Source: Methyloceanibacter methanicus (lineage in GTDB: Bacteria; Pseudomonadota; Alphaproteobacteria; Rhizobiales; Methyloligellaceae). Taken from it: DNA of 64,000 nt. This document shows positions 16,635 through 25,889 of the stretch, piece after piece. The notes below the pieces were generated by a model. The model was not told the DNA's origin. It worked only from the letters and a program-made list of their open reading frames with translations, and searched no databases. The stretch is taken from contig NZ_LPWG01000004.1 in assembly GCF_001723285.1 (NCBI RefSeq), positions 62,001-126,000 of the forward strand, written 5' to 3'. Numbering within the stretch: position 1 is the stretch's first letter; each line of letters opens with the position of its first letter. The position numbers and the translations under genes are program-made.

Positions 16635-19322
16635 CTAACGATCCGTTACCGCTTGCTTTTTCAGGGCTGCCTGGGCTGCGGCGAGACGCGCAACAGGCAC
16701 CCGATAGGGGGAGCAGGACACGTAGGTGAGGCCAATTTGTTCGCAGAAACCAATGGTTTCCGGATCGCCGCCATGCTCGCCGCAAACGCCGATCTTCAGG
16801 TCCGGACGCACGGCCCGGCCACGCTCGACACCGATTTCCATGAGTTCTCCGACTGCGTTATCGAGCGTCATAAAGGGATCGTGGTTAATGATCCCCTTGT
16901 CGGCGTATTCTCCCAGGAATCGGCCCGCATCGTCGCGGCTGAGGCCGAACGTCGTTTGGGTCAGATCGTTGGTTCCAAAGGAGAAAAACTCGGCCGCCTC
17001 GGCGATTTCGCCCGCCACCAGACAGGCGCGCGGCAGTTCGATCATGGATCCCACCTCGAGGCGACGCTCGTCTCGCGTTCCTTCTCCCGCGCGCGCCGTA
17101 ACCGTGATGCGCTCTTTGACAAGGTCGAGCTCGCGCTTGGTCGCCACCAGCGGCACCATGATCTCGGGGCGCACCCGGTGGTGAAGTTCCTTTCCGGTCT
17201 CGATGGCCGCCTCGAAGATCGCCCGGGCCTGCATGTCGACGATCTCCGGATAGGTGACGAGCAATCGCGCCCCGCGCTGGCCGAGCATGGGGTTGAACTC
17301 CCTGAGAACGCCGATGCGGCGCTTGAGCTGGGCGATGCTGACCCCCATGGACTCCGCCACGTCCGCGATCGCGTCTTCCTCGTTCGGCAGGAACTCGTGG
17401 AGCGGCGGGTCGAAAAGGCGGATCGTCACCGGCAATCCGGCCATGATCTCGAACAGCTCGATGAAGTCCTGGCGCTGCGCCGGCAGGAGATCGGCTAGCG
17501 CCGCGCGCCGCGCCTCCTTCGTCTCCGCCAGGATCATCTCGCGCATGGCGACGATTCGGTTGTCCTGGAAGAACATGTGTTCGGTGCGGCACAGCCCGAT
17601 GCCCTCGGCGCCGAAATCCCGCGCATGGCGCGCATCGGCCGGGGTGTCGGCATTGGCCCGCACCTCCATGCGCCGCAGACCGTCGGCCCAGTGCATCAGC
17701 GTCGAAAAATCCTCCGACAGCTCGGGCTGCCGCATGGTCACGCGCCCTTTGATGAGCTTGCCGGACGAGCCGTCGATGGTGACGACGTCGCCCTTGTGCA
17801 GAACGATGCCGCCCGCCTCGAGCGTTTCGTGTTCCAGATCGATATGGGGGCCGCGGCCCCGGCCACGCACGGACGGCCCATCGCCGCGCGCCACCACCGC
17901 CGCGTGGCTGGTCATCCCTCCACGCGTGGTCAAGACGCCGGCGGATGCATGCATGCCCTGGACGTCTTCGGGCGAGGTCTCGATCCGCGCCAGAATGACG
18001 GTGTGCCCTTGGGACTTCATGTGCACCGCTTCGTCCGCGTCGAAGACGATCTCGCCGGACGCCGCACCAGGCGATGCGGGCAAGCCCTTCACCAGCACCG
18101 TCATGTCCGCGTTGGGGTCGAGCGTCGGGTGGAGGAGCTGGTCGAGCTGCGCCGGGTTGATCCTCTCCACCGCCTCTTCCTTGGTGATGATGCCCTCGTC
18201 GGCCATATCGACGGCGATCTTCAGCGCGGCCTGCGTCGAGCGTTTGCCCGCGCGCGTTTGCAGCATGAAGAGTTCGCCGGCCTCGACCGTGAACTCGATG
18301 TCCTGGAGATCGCGGAAGTGCCGCTCCAACTTGGCGCAGGCGTCCTTCAACTTGGCGAACGCGTCCGGCATCAGGGCTTCGAGCGAGGGTTTTCCGTTCC
18401 CATTGACCGCGCCGGCTCTCTCGGTGAGCGGTTGAGGCGTGCGCAGCCCCGCGACCACGTCCTCGCCCTGGGCATTCAGGAGAAACTCGCCGAACAACTC
18501 GTTGACGCCCGTGGAGGGGTTGCGCGTGAACACGACGCCGGTGGCGCTGTTGTCGCCCTTGTTGCCGAACACCATGGTCTGGACGGTGACAGCGGTGCCC
18601 CAATCGTCGGGAATGTCGTGCAGCCGCCGGTAGGCGATGGCGCGCGCATTCTGCCACGATCCGAACACCGCGGAGATGGCGCCCCATAGCTGGTCGCGCA
18701 GGCTCTGCGGAAACCGCAAGGTGAGCTCCTTTTCGACCAACCCTTTGTAACGGCCGACAATCTCGATCCAGTCGTCCGCCTGGAGTTCGGGATCGAGCTC
18801 GAAACCCTTCAGGGCCTTGTAGTTTTCGAGAATGTCTTCGAACAGCCCATGGTCGAGCCCGAGCACCACGTCCGCATACATCTGGATGAAGCGCCGATAG
18901 GTGTCGTAGGCGAAACGGCGGTCGCCGGTCCGCCGGGCCAGGCCCTCGACGGTCTCGTCGTTGAGACCGAGATTGAGAACCGTGTCCATCATGCCGGGCA
19001 TGGACGGCGCGCGCGCGCCGGACCGGACCGACACGAGCAGCGGATGGTCCACGTCGCCGAAATGCGCCCCGCTATACGCGGCCATCTTCACAAGCGCTTC
19101 GTCCACCATGGGCTTCAGTTCTTCGGGGAGGCGCCGGCCGTTCTCGTAATAGGCCGCGCACACATCCGTGGCGATGGTGAAACCGGGCGGTACGGGAAGC
19201 CCGATACGCGACATTTCGGCGAGGTGTGCGCCCTTGCCCCCGAGGCGGTCCTTGTCCGCGGCGGAGCCGTCGGCGCGTCCACCGCCGAAGCTGTACACCC
19301 ATTTGGGCGCCTGATCCGCCAT
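16635..19322 (-). CDS. ppdK: pyruvate, phosphate dikinase, with scrambled segment after the catalytic His
   Basis: An 895-codon pyruvate phosphate dikinase that interconverts pyruvate, ATP and Pi with PEP, AMP and PPi. Visible motifs are GGKGAHLAEMSRIGLPVPPG, SVRSGARAPSMPGMMDT, the phosphohistidine loop GGMTSHAAVVARG, LCRTEHMFF, SFGTNDLTQTTFGLSRDD and the catalytic Cys in GVCGEHGGDP. Directly after the His loop the frame reads DGPSVRGRGRGP instead of the family's GMGRPCV. The adjacent frame does encode MGRPCVAGAAAP, so an extra base near 17880 and a missing base near 17848 compensate. Length is normal. ppdK beside glyS is familiar in Rhizobiales. The start MADQAPKWVYSFGGG is at 19322. Confidence 0.94.
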   Translation of the reverse strand: MADQAPKWVYSFGGGRADGSAADKDRLGGKGAHLAEMSRIGLPVPPGFTIATDVCAAYYENGRRLPEELKPMVDEALVKMAAYSGAHFGDVDHPLLVSVRSGARAPSMPGMMDTVLNLGLNDETVEGLARRTGDRRFAYDTYRRFIQMYADVVLGLDHGLFEDILENYKALKGFELDPELQADDWIEIVGRYKGLVEKELTLRFPQSLRDQLWGAISAVFGSWQNARAIAYRRLHDIPDDWGTAVTVQTMVFGNKGDNSATGVVFTRNPSTGVNELFGEFLLNAQGEDVVAGLRTPQPLTERAGAVNGNGKPSLEALMPDAFAKLKDACAKLERHFRDLQDIEFTVEAGELFMLQTRAGKRSTQAALKIAVDMADEGIITKEEAVERINPAQLDQLLHPTLDPNADMTVLVKGLPASPGAASGEIVFDADEAVHMKSQGHTVILARIETSPEDVQGMHASAGVLTTRGGMTSHAAVVARGDGPSVRGRGRGPHIDLEHETLEAGGIVLHKGDVVTIDGSSGKLIKGRVTMRQPELSEDFSTLMHWADGLRRMEVRANADTPADARHARDFGAEGIGLCRTEHMFFQDNRIVAMREMILAETKEARRAALADLLPAQRQDFIELFEIMAGLPVTIRLFDPPLHEFLPNEEDAIADVAESMGVSIAQLKRRIGVLREFNPMLGQRGARLLVTYPEIVDMQARAIFEAAIETGKELHHRVRPEIMVPLVATKRELDLVKERITVTARAGEGTRDERRLEVGSMIELPRACLVAGEIAEAAEFFSFGTNDLTQTTFGLSRDDAGRFLGEYADKGIINHDPFMTLDNAVGELMEIGVERGRAVRPDLKIGVCGEHGGDPETIGFCEQIGLTYVSCSPYRVPVARLAAAQAALKKQAVTDR

Positions 19323-19433
19323 CCGGTCTCGTTTCCTCTGTTGCGTTGTCGATGCCCTGGTCCGGCCCCTCTTTTAGACCGTCTGGTGCATTGCACACAA
19401 ACGGGCAAAGGCGGGACCCTTAAGAGCGCGGCA

Positions 19434-19847
19434 CTATGGTCGCATGGGGCGCCGGTTCTTCGCGTTCCAATGGGTGAGGAAGTCGCCCCCCGGTATGACC
19501 CGGGCATTCGGCGGGGCGGACACGCCATAGGTCCAGGCGAGAATGCCGCCGCCACCGATCAGCGACACGTCGAGGGAAATCCGCGCGTAGTTCGGATCGC
19601 CATGCTCGTAGGCGTCGAGCTCGGCCAGAAGCCGGTCTCCGGGCGGCAAGGCAAACACGTCGCCGATGATGCGGGTCGGTGCGTTTTCGTCGAACAGCGC
19701 CGCGGGATACCAGCCCATGTCGTAGAGCTTGCCGGTTGCGCGGGCCTGGCCCACGTGACGCGCTTGGGCCGCGAGGCGCCGTGCCATGGGATGGTTGCTG
19801 CCTTGACGGAGCGTGCCGTAGACAAAGATGTGGCCCGGCTCGCTCAT
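19434..19847 (-). CDS. gamma-glutamylcyclotransferase-family (AIG2-like) protein
   Basis: A 137-residue protein with the cyclotransferase fold. The nucleotide- and substrate-binding pattern HIFVYGTLRQGSNH is near the N-terminus, followed by GKLYDMGWYPAA and AELDAYEHGDPNYAR, which holds the candidate catalytic Glu. The ATG at 19847 overlaps the upstream VOC gene by 4 bases (ATGA), so it is probably the last cistron of the glyQ-glyS operon. Family members act on gamma-glutamyl compounds, but the substrate here is unknown. Confidence 0.8.
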   Translation of the reverse strand: MSEPGHIFVYGTLRQGSNHPMARRLAAQARHVGQARATGKLYDMGWYPAALFDENAPTRIIGDVFALPPGDRLLAELDAYEHGDPNYARISLDVSLIGGGGILAWTYGVSAPPNARVIPGGDFLTHWNAKNRRPMRP

Positions 19848-20269
19848 TCCGGCAGGTCGATGCGCCCGTCCTCTCGAAGGGGCCAAAGCGGATTGTACGC
19901 CACCTCCCAGACATGGCCGTCGAGGTCTGCGAAATAACCGTTGTAGCCACCCCAGAAGACCATCTCTGCCGGCTTGAGCAGCGTCGCCCCGGCTGCCTGT
20001 GCGTTGATCAGCATCGCATTCACTTCGTGCTCACTGGCACAGTTCATGGCAACGACAATTCCACCATTGCCGGTCCATAGCTCTTCGGCCTTGGCGTCCT
20101 CACGCTGCGCATCGCGGCCCCAGAGCGCTAGAACGATCGCGCCCGCCTGAATGAAGGTAACGGCGTCCTGGCTCGCGCTCGATTTTTTGAAGCCGAGCCG
20201 CTCGTAGAAGGCGGTTGCCTTGCCGACGTCGGCTACCCCGAGCGTGATGAGACTGACATGCGGTGGCAT
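19844..20269 (-). CDS. VOC-family (glyoxalase/dioxygenase-like) protein
   Basis: A 141-residue vicinal oxygen chelate protein: VSLITLGVADVGKATAFYERL, then FGVADV-like beta strands, ending FADLDGHVWEVAYNPLWPL. The final DGHVWEVAYNP contains the usual C-terminal metal-ligand Glu region. It sits 2 bases after the glyS stop and overlaps the cyclotransferase start, so it is in a tight operon. The function is unspecified; many such proteins are annotated only as glyoxalase-like. Confidence 0.8.
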   Translation of the reverse strand: MPPHVSLITLGVADVGKATAFYERLGFKKSSASQDAVTFIQAGAIVLALWGRDAQREDAKAEELWTGNGGIVVAMNCASEHEVNAMLINAQAAGATLLKPAEMVFWGGYNGYFADLDGHVWEVAYNPLWPLREDGRIDLPE

Positions 20270-20271
20270 TC

Positions 20272-22380
20272 TTACGATCCCGCGATCTTGGAGAAGTCGG
20301 CGACGGTCTTCGTCGTACTGCGGATGCGATTCAAGAGCCGCAAGCGGTTCTCGCGCAACTTGGGATCGTCCGCGTTGACGGTGACCGTGTCGAAGAACGC
20401 ATCGACCGGCGCACGCAAACGCGCCATGGCGGTCATGGCCGCTTCGAAGTCTTCGTCCTCGACGGCCTTCGCGGCGGCCTTCTCCACATCGTCGACGGCT
20501 TTGGCCAGCGCCTTTTCCTCCGGCGCCTCGAGCAACGCGGGATCGGGCGCGTCGTCGTAGGTCTTGCCGTCCTTCTTTTCTTCGATGCGAAGAATGTTCG
20601 CCGCGCGCTTGGTGCCGGCGAGCAGGTTCGCGCCGTCGTCCGTGTCGAGGAAACGGCCGAGCGCCTCGACGCGCGCCACGATCATCAGAAGATCGTCGCC
20701 GCCCAGCGCGAACACCGCGTCCACCAGATCGTGCCGCGCGCCCTGGTCGCGCAGATAGACTTTCAGGCGGTCGGCGAAGAAGGACAGGAGGTCGAGGCTC
20801 GACGTGCGGACCCGCCGCCCATCCATAAGCTCGGACTTATGGACCTTCGCGGTCATATTCTTGCGATTGTCGTCAATCCTCGGAGATTGAGTCTCGAACT
20901 GATCAATCAACGGCAATCGAAGATTGTTCTCCAGAACGATCCGGATGACGCCGAGCGCCGCCCGGCGAAGGGCGTACGGATCCTTCGAGCCCGTAGGCTT
21001 TTCGTCGATGGCCCAGAAGCCCACCAGCGTGTCGAGCTTGTCGGCAAGGGCGACGGCGATGGACACGGGTTCGCGCGGAACCTCGTCCGAAGGACCCACC
21101 GGCTTGTAGTGATCCGCGATGGCATTGGCCACGGACGGACGTTCGCCCTGATCGAGCGCGTAGTAGCGGCCCATGATGCCTTGCAGCTCCGGAAACTCGC
21201 CGACCATGTCGCTGACGAGATCGGCCTTGGCGAGGATGCCGGCTCGTTCGGCGTCTTCCGCGTCCGCGCCGACAAGCGGCGCCAGGTCCCGCGCCAGCTT
21301 GAAGATGCGCTGCACCCGCTCGTACTGGGTGCCGAGCTTCTCGTGGAAGGTGATGTCTTTCAGCTGCGGCACCCGCGTCTCGAGCGAGACCTTGAGATCT
21401 TGATCGAAGAAGAATTTCGCATCCGACAGCCGCGCGGCAATCACGCGCTCGTTGCCTTGGGTGATGGAGGTGCCGCCGTCGTCGGCGTCCAGGTTCGCCA
21501 CCAGCACGAAGCGGTTGGCCAGTTCATCGCCCTTGGACACCGAGAAGCACTTCTGATGCGCCTTCATGGAGGTGGCGAGCACTTCCGGCGGCACGTTCAG
21601 AAACTCTTCGTCGAATGCGCCCAGGAGCGGCACGGGCCATTCGGTGAGCCCGGCATTTTCGTGCAGCAGTCCCTCGTCCTCGACCAGCGCGAAGCCGTGC
21701 TCGCCGGCGCGCGCCCGCGCCGCGTCGAGGATCCGCGCGGCGCGCTCGTCCCCATCGAGAACGACGTAGGCCTTTCGCAGCTTCGCCTCGTAGTCGGCGA
21801 AGTCTTTCACGTCGAACGCTTTCGGCGCCATGAAGCGATGGCCGCGCGTGGTCTTGCCGCTCTCGATGCCGTCGATCTCGAAATCGAGACCTTGCCGCCG
21901 AGGATGCAGAGGACGGAATGCAGCCGGACGGACCCAGCGCAGCTTGCCGGCGCCCCAGCGCATGGCCTTGGGCCAAGGAAAGGTCTTGACGATCTCCGGC
22001 ACGATCTCGGCCACCACGTCGGCGGTGTCGCGTCCCGGCGTCTCGATCAGGGCGACATAGAAGCTGCCCTTCTTGTCCTCGCGGGTCTCCGCCTGGTCGA
22101 CGGATTTCAATCCGGCGGATTTCAAAAAGCCCTCGATGGCCTTCTCGGGCGCATCAACGCGCGGGCCCTTGCGCTCTTCGCTGACGTCCGGCGAACGCTT
22201 CGGCAGGCCTTCGACCACGGCCGTGATACGGCGCGGCGTGGCGTAGGTGCGGATCTCGGAAAATTCGAGACCGGCGGCTTTGAGCTTGTCGCCGAGCAAG
22301 CGCGCAAGGTCCTCCCGCGCACGCGTCTGCATGCGCGCCGGGATCTCTTCGGAGAAGAATTCGAGCAGGAGTTCAGCCAT
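20272..22380 (-). CDS. glyS: glycine--tRNA ligase beta subunit, with one scrambled segment
   Basis: A 702-residue GlyS, the beta subunit of bacterial alpha2-beta2 glycyl-tRNA synthetase. It starts [18 protein letters not shown] at ATG 22380 behind GGGAGGACC, and shows [36 protein letters not shown] and the C-terminal anticodon-binding region [20 protein letters not shown]. In the given sequence the reading frame is open from the upstream VOC gene, so a fused ORF reaches 22785. Between about 21930 and 21890 the frame reads [13 protein letters not shown], while the adjacent frame gives the expected [12 protein letters not shown]. Paired one-base indels explain this. Essential in species that lack GlyRS of the alpha2 type. 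Confidence 0.93.
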   Translation of the reverse strand: MAELLLEFFSEEIPARMQTRAREDLARLLGDKLKAAGLEFSEIRTYATPRRITAVVEGLPKRSPDVSEERKGPRVDAPEKAIEGFLKSAGLKSVDQAETREDKKGSFYVALIETPGRDTADVVAEIVPEIVKTFPWPKAMRWGAGKLRWVRPAAFRPLHPRRQGLDFEIDGIESGKTTRGHRFMAPKAFDVKDFADYEAKLRKAYVVLDGDERAARILDAARARAGEHGFALVEDEGLLHENAGLTEWPVPLLGAFDEEFLNVPPEVLATSMKAHQKCFSVSKGDELANRFVLVANLDADDGGTSITQGNERVIAARLSDAKFFFDQDLKVSLETRVPQLKDITFHEKLGTQYERVQRIFKLARDLAPLVGADAEDAERAGILAKADLVSDMVGEFPELQGIMGRYYALDQGERPSVANAIADHYKPVGPSDEVPREPVSIAVALADKLDTLVGFWAIDEKPTGSKDPYALRRAALGVIRIVLENNLRLPLIDQFETQSPRIDDNRKNMTAKVHKSELMDGRRVRTSSLDLLSFFADRLKVYLRDQGARHDLVDAVFALGGDDLLMIVARVEALGRFLDTDDGANLLAGTKRAANILRIEEKKDGKTYDDAPDPALLEAPEEKALAKAVDDVEKAAAKAVEDEDFEAAMTAMARLRAPVDAFFDTVTVNADDPKLRENRLRLLNRIRSTTKTVADFSKIAGS

Positions 22381-22785
22381 GGCGCGAGGTCCTCCCGGCG
22401 AGAGGTCTTGACCGAAACCGATGTCGTGGTCGTCGAGATCCTGGATGCCGAATTCGAGGACGCCGTATGGCTTCTCGCCGAGGTGATAGTCGATCAGCGC
22501 ACCGCGTTCTTTCAGCTCTTTGTACATGGCGCGCGCATCGTCGACCCAGAAATATGCATTCCACATCTTGTCCTTGATGTGCCAATGGGGAACGGCCTCT
22601 TTAGCCTCTGGCACCTGAGTCAGCATGACATGGGCGGCATCGCGCGCGGCGATGGCGAAGTCGGGCGGCTCGCCCCAGACGCCGAGCGTGCCGAAGCCGA
22701 CTTTCTCGGCCCAATAGTCGATCGTCTTGGGCAGATCGCGCGCGAACAGCACCGGCGCTTGATGCAGGATCTTCGCCTGGCTCAT
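22381..22785 (-). CDS. VOC-family protein, read in frame into glyS
   Basis: A VOC-fold domain of about 130 residues: [57 protein letters not shown] and [17 protein letters not shown]. The last motif is where relatives usually end. Here no stop follows: DLSPGGPRA leads straight into the glyS start, and those linker codons are the glyS ribosome-binding site. Either the stop was lost (TCG could derive from TAG by one change) or this is a true VOC-GlyS fusion. The start ATG overlaps the corrected glyQ stop (ATGA, 22782-22785). Confidence 0.75.
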
Positions 22786-23775
22786 GACGCACCGCCCGCT
22801 TCCGTCTTGAGCCAGGCGCGCAGCAGGCCTTGGCGAGATCGCGCACCCGCAGGATATAGGCCTGGCGCTCGGTGACGGAGATCACCCCGCGCGCATCCAG
22901 CAGATTGAAGATGTGCGAGGCCTTGATGGCCTGGTCGTAGGCCGGCAGCACCATCAAATGGCGCTCGCCGTTTTCGCCCGCCTCAAGCAATGCCTTGCAC
23001 TCATCCTCGGCATCGCGGAAATGCTCGAACAGTTTCGCCGTGTTGGCGTGCTCGAAATTATGCCGGGAGTACTCCTGTTCAGCCTGCAGGAAGATGTCGC
23101 CATAGGTGACCTTGGCGTCCCCTTCCCCGCCGTTGAAGTTGAGGTCGTAGACATTGTCGACACCCTGCACATACATCGCCAGGCGCTCGAGCCCGTAGGT
23201 GAGTTCGCCGGACACCGGATCGCAGTCGAACCCGCCGACCTGCTGGAAATAGGTGAACTGCGACACTTCCATGCCGTCGCACCAGACTTCCCAGCCAAGC
23301 CCCCAGGCGCCGAGCGTGGGGCTCTCCCAGTCGTCCTCCACAAAGCGGATGTCGTGGTTCTTCGGGTCGATCCCGATGGCGTAGAGGCTCTCCAGATACA
23401 GATCCTGAATGTCGGGCGGCGAGGGCTTCAGGATGACCTGGAACTGGTAATAGTGCTGGAGCCGGTTCGGGTTCTCGCCGTAGCGGCCGTCCTTGGGGCG
23501 CCGCGAAGGCTGCACATAGGCCGCGCGCCAGGCTTGGGCCCGAGCGACCGCAGCGTGGTGGCCGGATGAAACGTGCCCGCGCCGATCTCCATATCGTAGG
23601 GCTGGAGAATGACGCAGCCCTGATCGGCCCAGAAGCGCTGAAGCCTCAAGATCAGGTCCTGGAACGAGGGCGCGGTGCCTTTCCGGCAGATTTCGATTGC
23701 TTGGACATGTCCGATTCGTGGAAGGGCAGGATCGCCGCCGCACGCTATTGCCTTGCGAGCGACAATGGAAGCCAT
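22782..23775 (-). pseudogene. glyQ: glycine--tRNA ligase alpha subunit, interrupted by frameshifts
   Basis: The catalytic alpha subunit of glycyl-tRNA synthetase. The first part ([45 protein letters not shown]) is read in the frame open from 23775. The rest ([58 protein letters not shown]) is in another. One C appears missing at about 23537. A second base is missing near 22817, after [11 protein letters not shown]; restoring it gives [11 protein letters not shown] and a TGA at 22782 that overlaps the next start. The N-terminal start is uncertain (23775, or ATG 23708 with a further shift). This gene should be essential, so sequence error is the likely cause. Confidence 0.88.
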
Positions 23776-23854
23776 AGAAGGACATCCATCGCCGAGCGGG
23801 GTGCCGCCTTGCGGCCTGGCAGGGCCATCCCGGCCTAATGCGGCTCCGTCTGGC

Positions 23855-24052
23855 CTAATGCGGCTTTTTGGGGCGGTAGACGCCGGTGACGGGGTCCTCT
23901 TCGAGCGCCACGCTGCTTTCGATGTCCCGCCGCTCCATGGCCTCCTCCGCCTTCTGTAGTTCGGCCCGAACGCGCTCCTGCTCCTTTTTCAGGTACCGCC
24001 TGACCAGGAGAAGCCCCGCGCCGATGGCGGCCAAGAGGAGAACCTGCGGCAT
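23855..24052 (-). CDS. small single-pass membrane protein
   Basis: A 65-residue protein with one N-terminal membrane helix ([20 protein letters not shown]) and a charged, probably coiled-coil tail ([20 protein letters not shown]) ending GVYRPKKPH. It begins 4 bases after the stop of the S49 peptidase gene, so it is probably co-transcribed with it. Small proteins of this form occur next to SppA-like genes in Rhizobiales, but the function is unknown. Confidence 0.65.
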   Translation of the reverse strand: MPQVLLLAAIGAGLLLVRRYLKKEQERVRAELQKAEEAMERRDIESSVALEEDPVTGVYRPKKPH

Positions 24053-24056
24053 CGGC

Positions 24057-24944
24057 CTACAACCCGAAACGCGACCAAAGCGCGCGCGCCTCGATCGCGG
24101 AGATCACGTCCGCGGCGAGCCCTTGTGGCCAGCCGCCGAGTTCGAAGCCGCCGGCCGAGGTCGAGACCGACTTCTTGTTGCGCCGGAGCAAGCCGCCGCC
24201 GGTCGAGACGAGCTTGAAACGCACGTCTTCGCCGAAAACTTCGCGCATCTTGGTGCGCAAGTCCGACAGGCCGTCGACGAGGCCGAGTTCGGCGGCCACT
24301 TTGCCGGACCAGAACGCGCCGGTGAACAGTTCGTCGTCGGACTTTGTCAGCTTGTCGCCCCGGCGCGATTTCACCATGTCGATGAAGGCCTCGTGCACGT
24401 CGAGCTGGATCGCCTTGATGCGTTCCACGTCGGCAGGCTTTTCGGGCAGGAAGGGGTCGAGCGTGTCCTTGCTCTTGCCCGCGGTGTAGACGCGGCGCTC
24501 CACGCCGATCTTCTCCATCAGCCCCGGAAACCCGAAACCGGCGGCGATGACCCCGATCGATCCCACGATCGAGCTCGGATCGGCATAGATCTCATCGCCC
24601 GCGAGCGACAGCATGTAGCCGCCCGACGCCGCGACGTCCTCGCAGAACGTATAGACCTTGAGGTCCTTTTCCGCGGCGAGGGCACGGATCCGTTTGTGGA
24701 TCAGCGTCGACTGGACAGCCGCACCGCCGGGCGAATTGATCTGAATGGCGACGGCCTTGGCCCCGCGCATGGAGAAGGCCTTCTCGATGGCGGCCGCGAC
24801 CGTGGGCAGGGAGAGTTCCTGCCTGAAGGGAGAGGTCATGCCGATGGGCCCGCTGAACCGCAGGACCGGCACGAGGGGGCGCGGCTTCGTCCACTTCTCC
24901 GGAAGCAGGGCCTTCATCGCTGCAGTCAAACCATTTTCGCTCAT
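24057..24944 (-). CDS. S49-family (SppA/SohB-like) signal peptide peptidase
   Basis: A 295-residue serine peptidase of family S49. The Ser/Lys dyad is visible as the Ser in EDVAASGGYMLSLAGDEIYA and the Lys in YTAGKSKDTLDPFLPEKP. Other family motifs are INSPGGAAVQSTLIHKRIR and SSIVGSIGVI. It is the short, single-domain form and lacks an obvious N-terminal membrane anchor. These enzymes degrade cleaved signal peptides or membrane proteins. It is followed 4 bases later by the small membrane protein gene. Confidence 0.9.
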   Translation of the reverse strand: MSENGLTAAMKALLPEKWTKPRPLVPVLRFSGPIGMTSPFRQELSLPTVAAAIEKAFSMRGAKAVAIQINSPGGAAVQSTLIHKRIRALAAEKDLKVYTFCEDVAASGGYMLSLAGDEIYADPSSIVGSIGVIAAGFGFPGLMEKIGVERRVYTAGKSKDTLDPFLPEKPADVERIKAIQLDVHEAFIDMVKSRRGDKLTKSDDELFTGAFWSGKVAAELGLVDGLSDLRTKMREVFGEDVRFKLVSTGGGLLRRNKKSVSTSAGGFELGGWPQGLAADVISAIEARALWSRFGL

Positions 24945-25060
24945 AAACGCACCGTACCCTCAGGCCAATTGAGATCAAGAGTTGTCCACTAGATCGGGAC
25001 CAATAAAGGCCAGACCGGGGCAAGCGCGGCGGCGTGCCGTTCGATACCAGAGCCGGCTCT

Positions 25061-25831
25061 CTACTTCTTCCAAGTCTCCAGCACCGAAAAGCCCATCTTG
25101 CTGCGCAGCTCCTTCCGCCGTTGCGCGTATTTGGGTTTCGGATCCAGCTTGACGGCTTCATCCAGGTCCTTCAGCGCCGGTTCACGCTCCTTGAGCCCGA
25201 ACTCGTAAACGTTCGCACGCCGGTACAGTCTTTGCGCCTTGTCGTCGTCCGATGTGGCGAGCTCGACCAGCGCCGTGCGGTCCTTGAGCTGCTCCCGGTA
25301 GAGCTTCTTCTTGGTCTCGGCGCCCTTCGGGGCCGTGGGGCCGGTGTGTATTTGCCGGGCGTGCTGTTCGAAAAGTTCCGCGCGCGTCTCAAGCAAGGTC
25401 ACGCTCTTTGGATTCTGCGCAATCGCCTTGTCGAGCGCGCGCTGCATCCATCGCCAGTCCCCCACCATGAGCTTCCCGCGCAGCACGAACGGGTTCTGCA
25501 GCATGTGGGCGATATCCTCGGCAGCCCCGTCGTTCTCCTCCAGGAAGGTCCTTGCCTTGGCACGCCCCATGTAATTTTCGAACAGGAACCTCTTGTCGGT
25601 ATTCTTGTCGTTGCAGTTTTGCGCGGTCCAATCGATGGCCGCGGTGAACCCTGCCTGCGCGGCTTCGTAGTCGCTCTTTTTCAAAGCTTTATCGGCGCTG
25701 GACGCCTGGAAATAGCAAGACGAGCCTCTCGTGCCCCTGTCGGCACCGGCATCGGAGGCCGTCACAAGTCCGAACACGAAAGCCACAGCGACGGCGACGC
25801 TCGGTTGGTACCAGGTGCTGCTTCGACGCAT
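25061..25831 (-). CDS. secreted TPR-like protein
   Basis: A 256-residue protein with a predicted signal peptide (VAVAVAFVFGLVTASDAGA). Two TPR-like helical pairs are visible: DKALKKSDYEAAQAGFTAAI and, near the C-terminus, AQRLYRRANVYEFGLKEREP followed by ALKDLDEAVKLDPKP. One Cys lies in each of SSCYF and AQNCND. It is the downstream neighbour of the CFI-box protein gene (58-base gap, same strand), which suggests a shared function at the cell envelope. No further assignment is possible. Confidence 0.65.
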   Translation of the reverse strand: MRRSSTWYQPSVAVAVAFVFGLVTASDAGADRGTRGSSCYFQASSADKALKKSDYEAAQAGFTAAIDWTAQNCNDKNTDKRFLFENYMGRAKARTFLEENDGAAEDIAHMLQNPFVLRGKLMVGDWRWMQRALDKAIAQNPKSVTLLETRAELFEQHARQIHTGPTAPKGAETKKKLYREQLKDRTALVELATSDDDKAQRLYRRANVYEFGLKEREPALKDLDEAVKLDPKPKYAQRRKELRSKMGFSVLETWKK

Positions 25832-25889
25832 TTGGGTCCTCGAAAACGGTCCATCGCCTGACCGGACTGCGCGGCCCGATACGGCACAT

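Noticed and set aside
20263..22875. 870-codon plus-strand open frame opposite glyS
   Set aside because: It is antisense to a conserved gene and reflects the GC-rich codon pattern. Its translation is Arg/His/Gly-rich with no domain.
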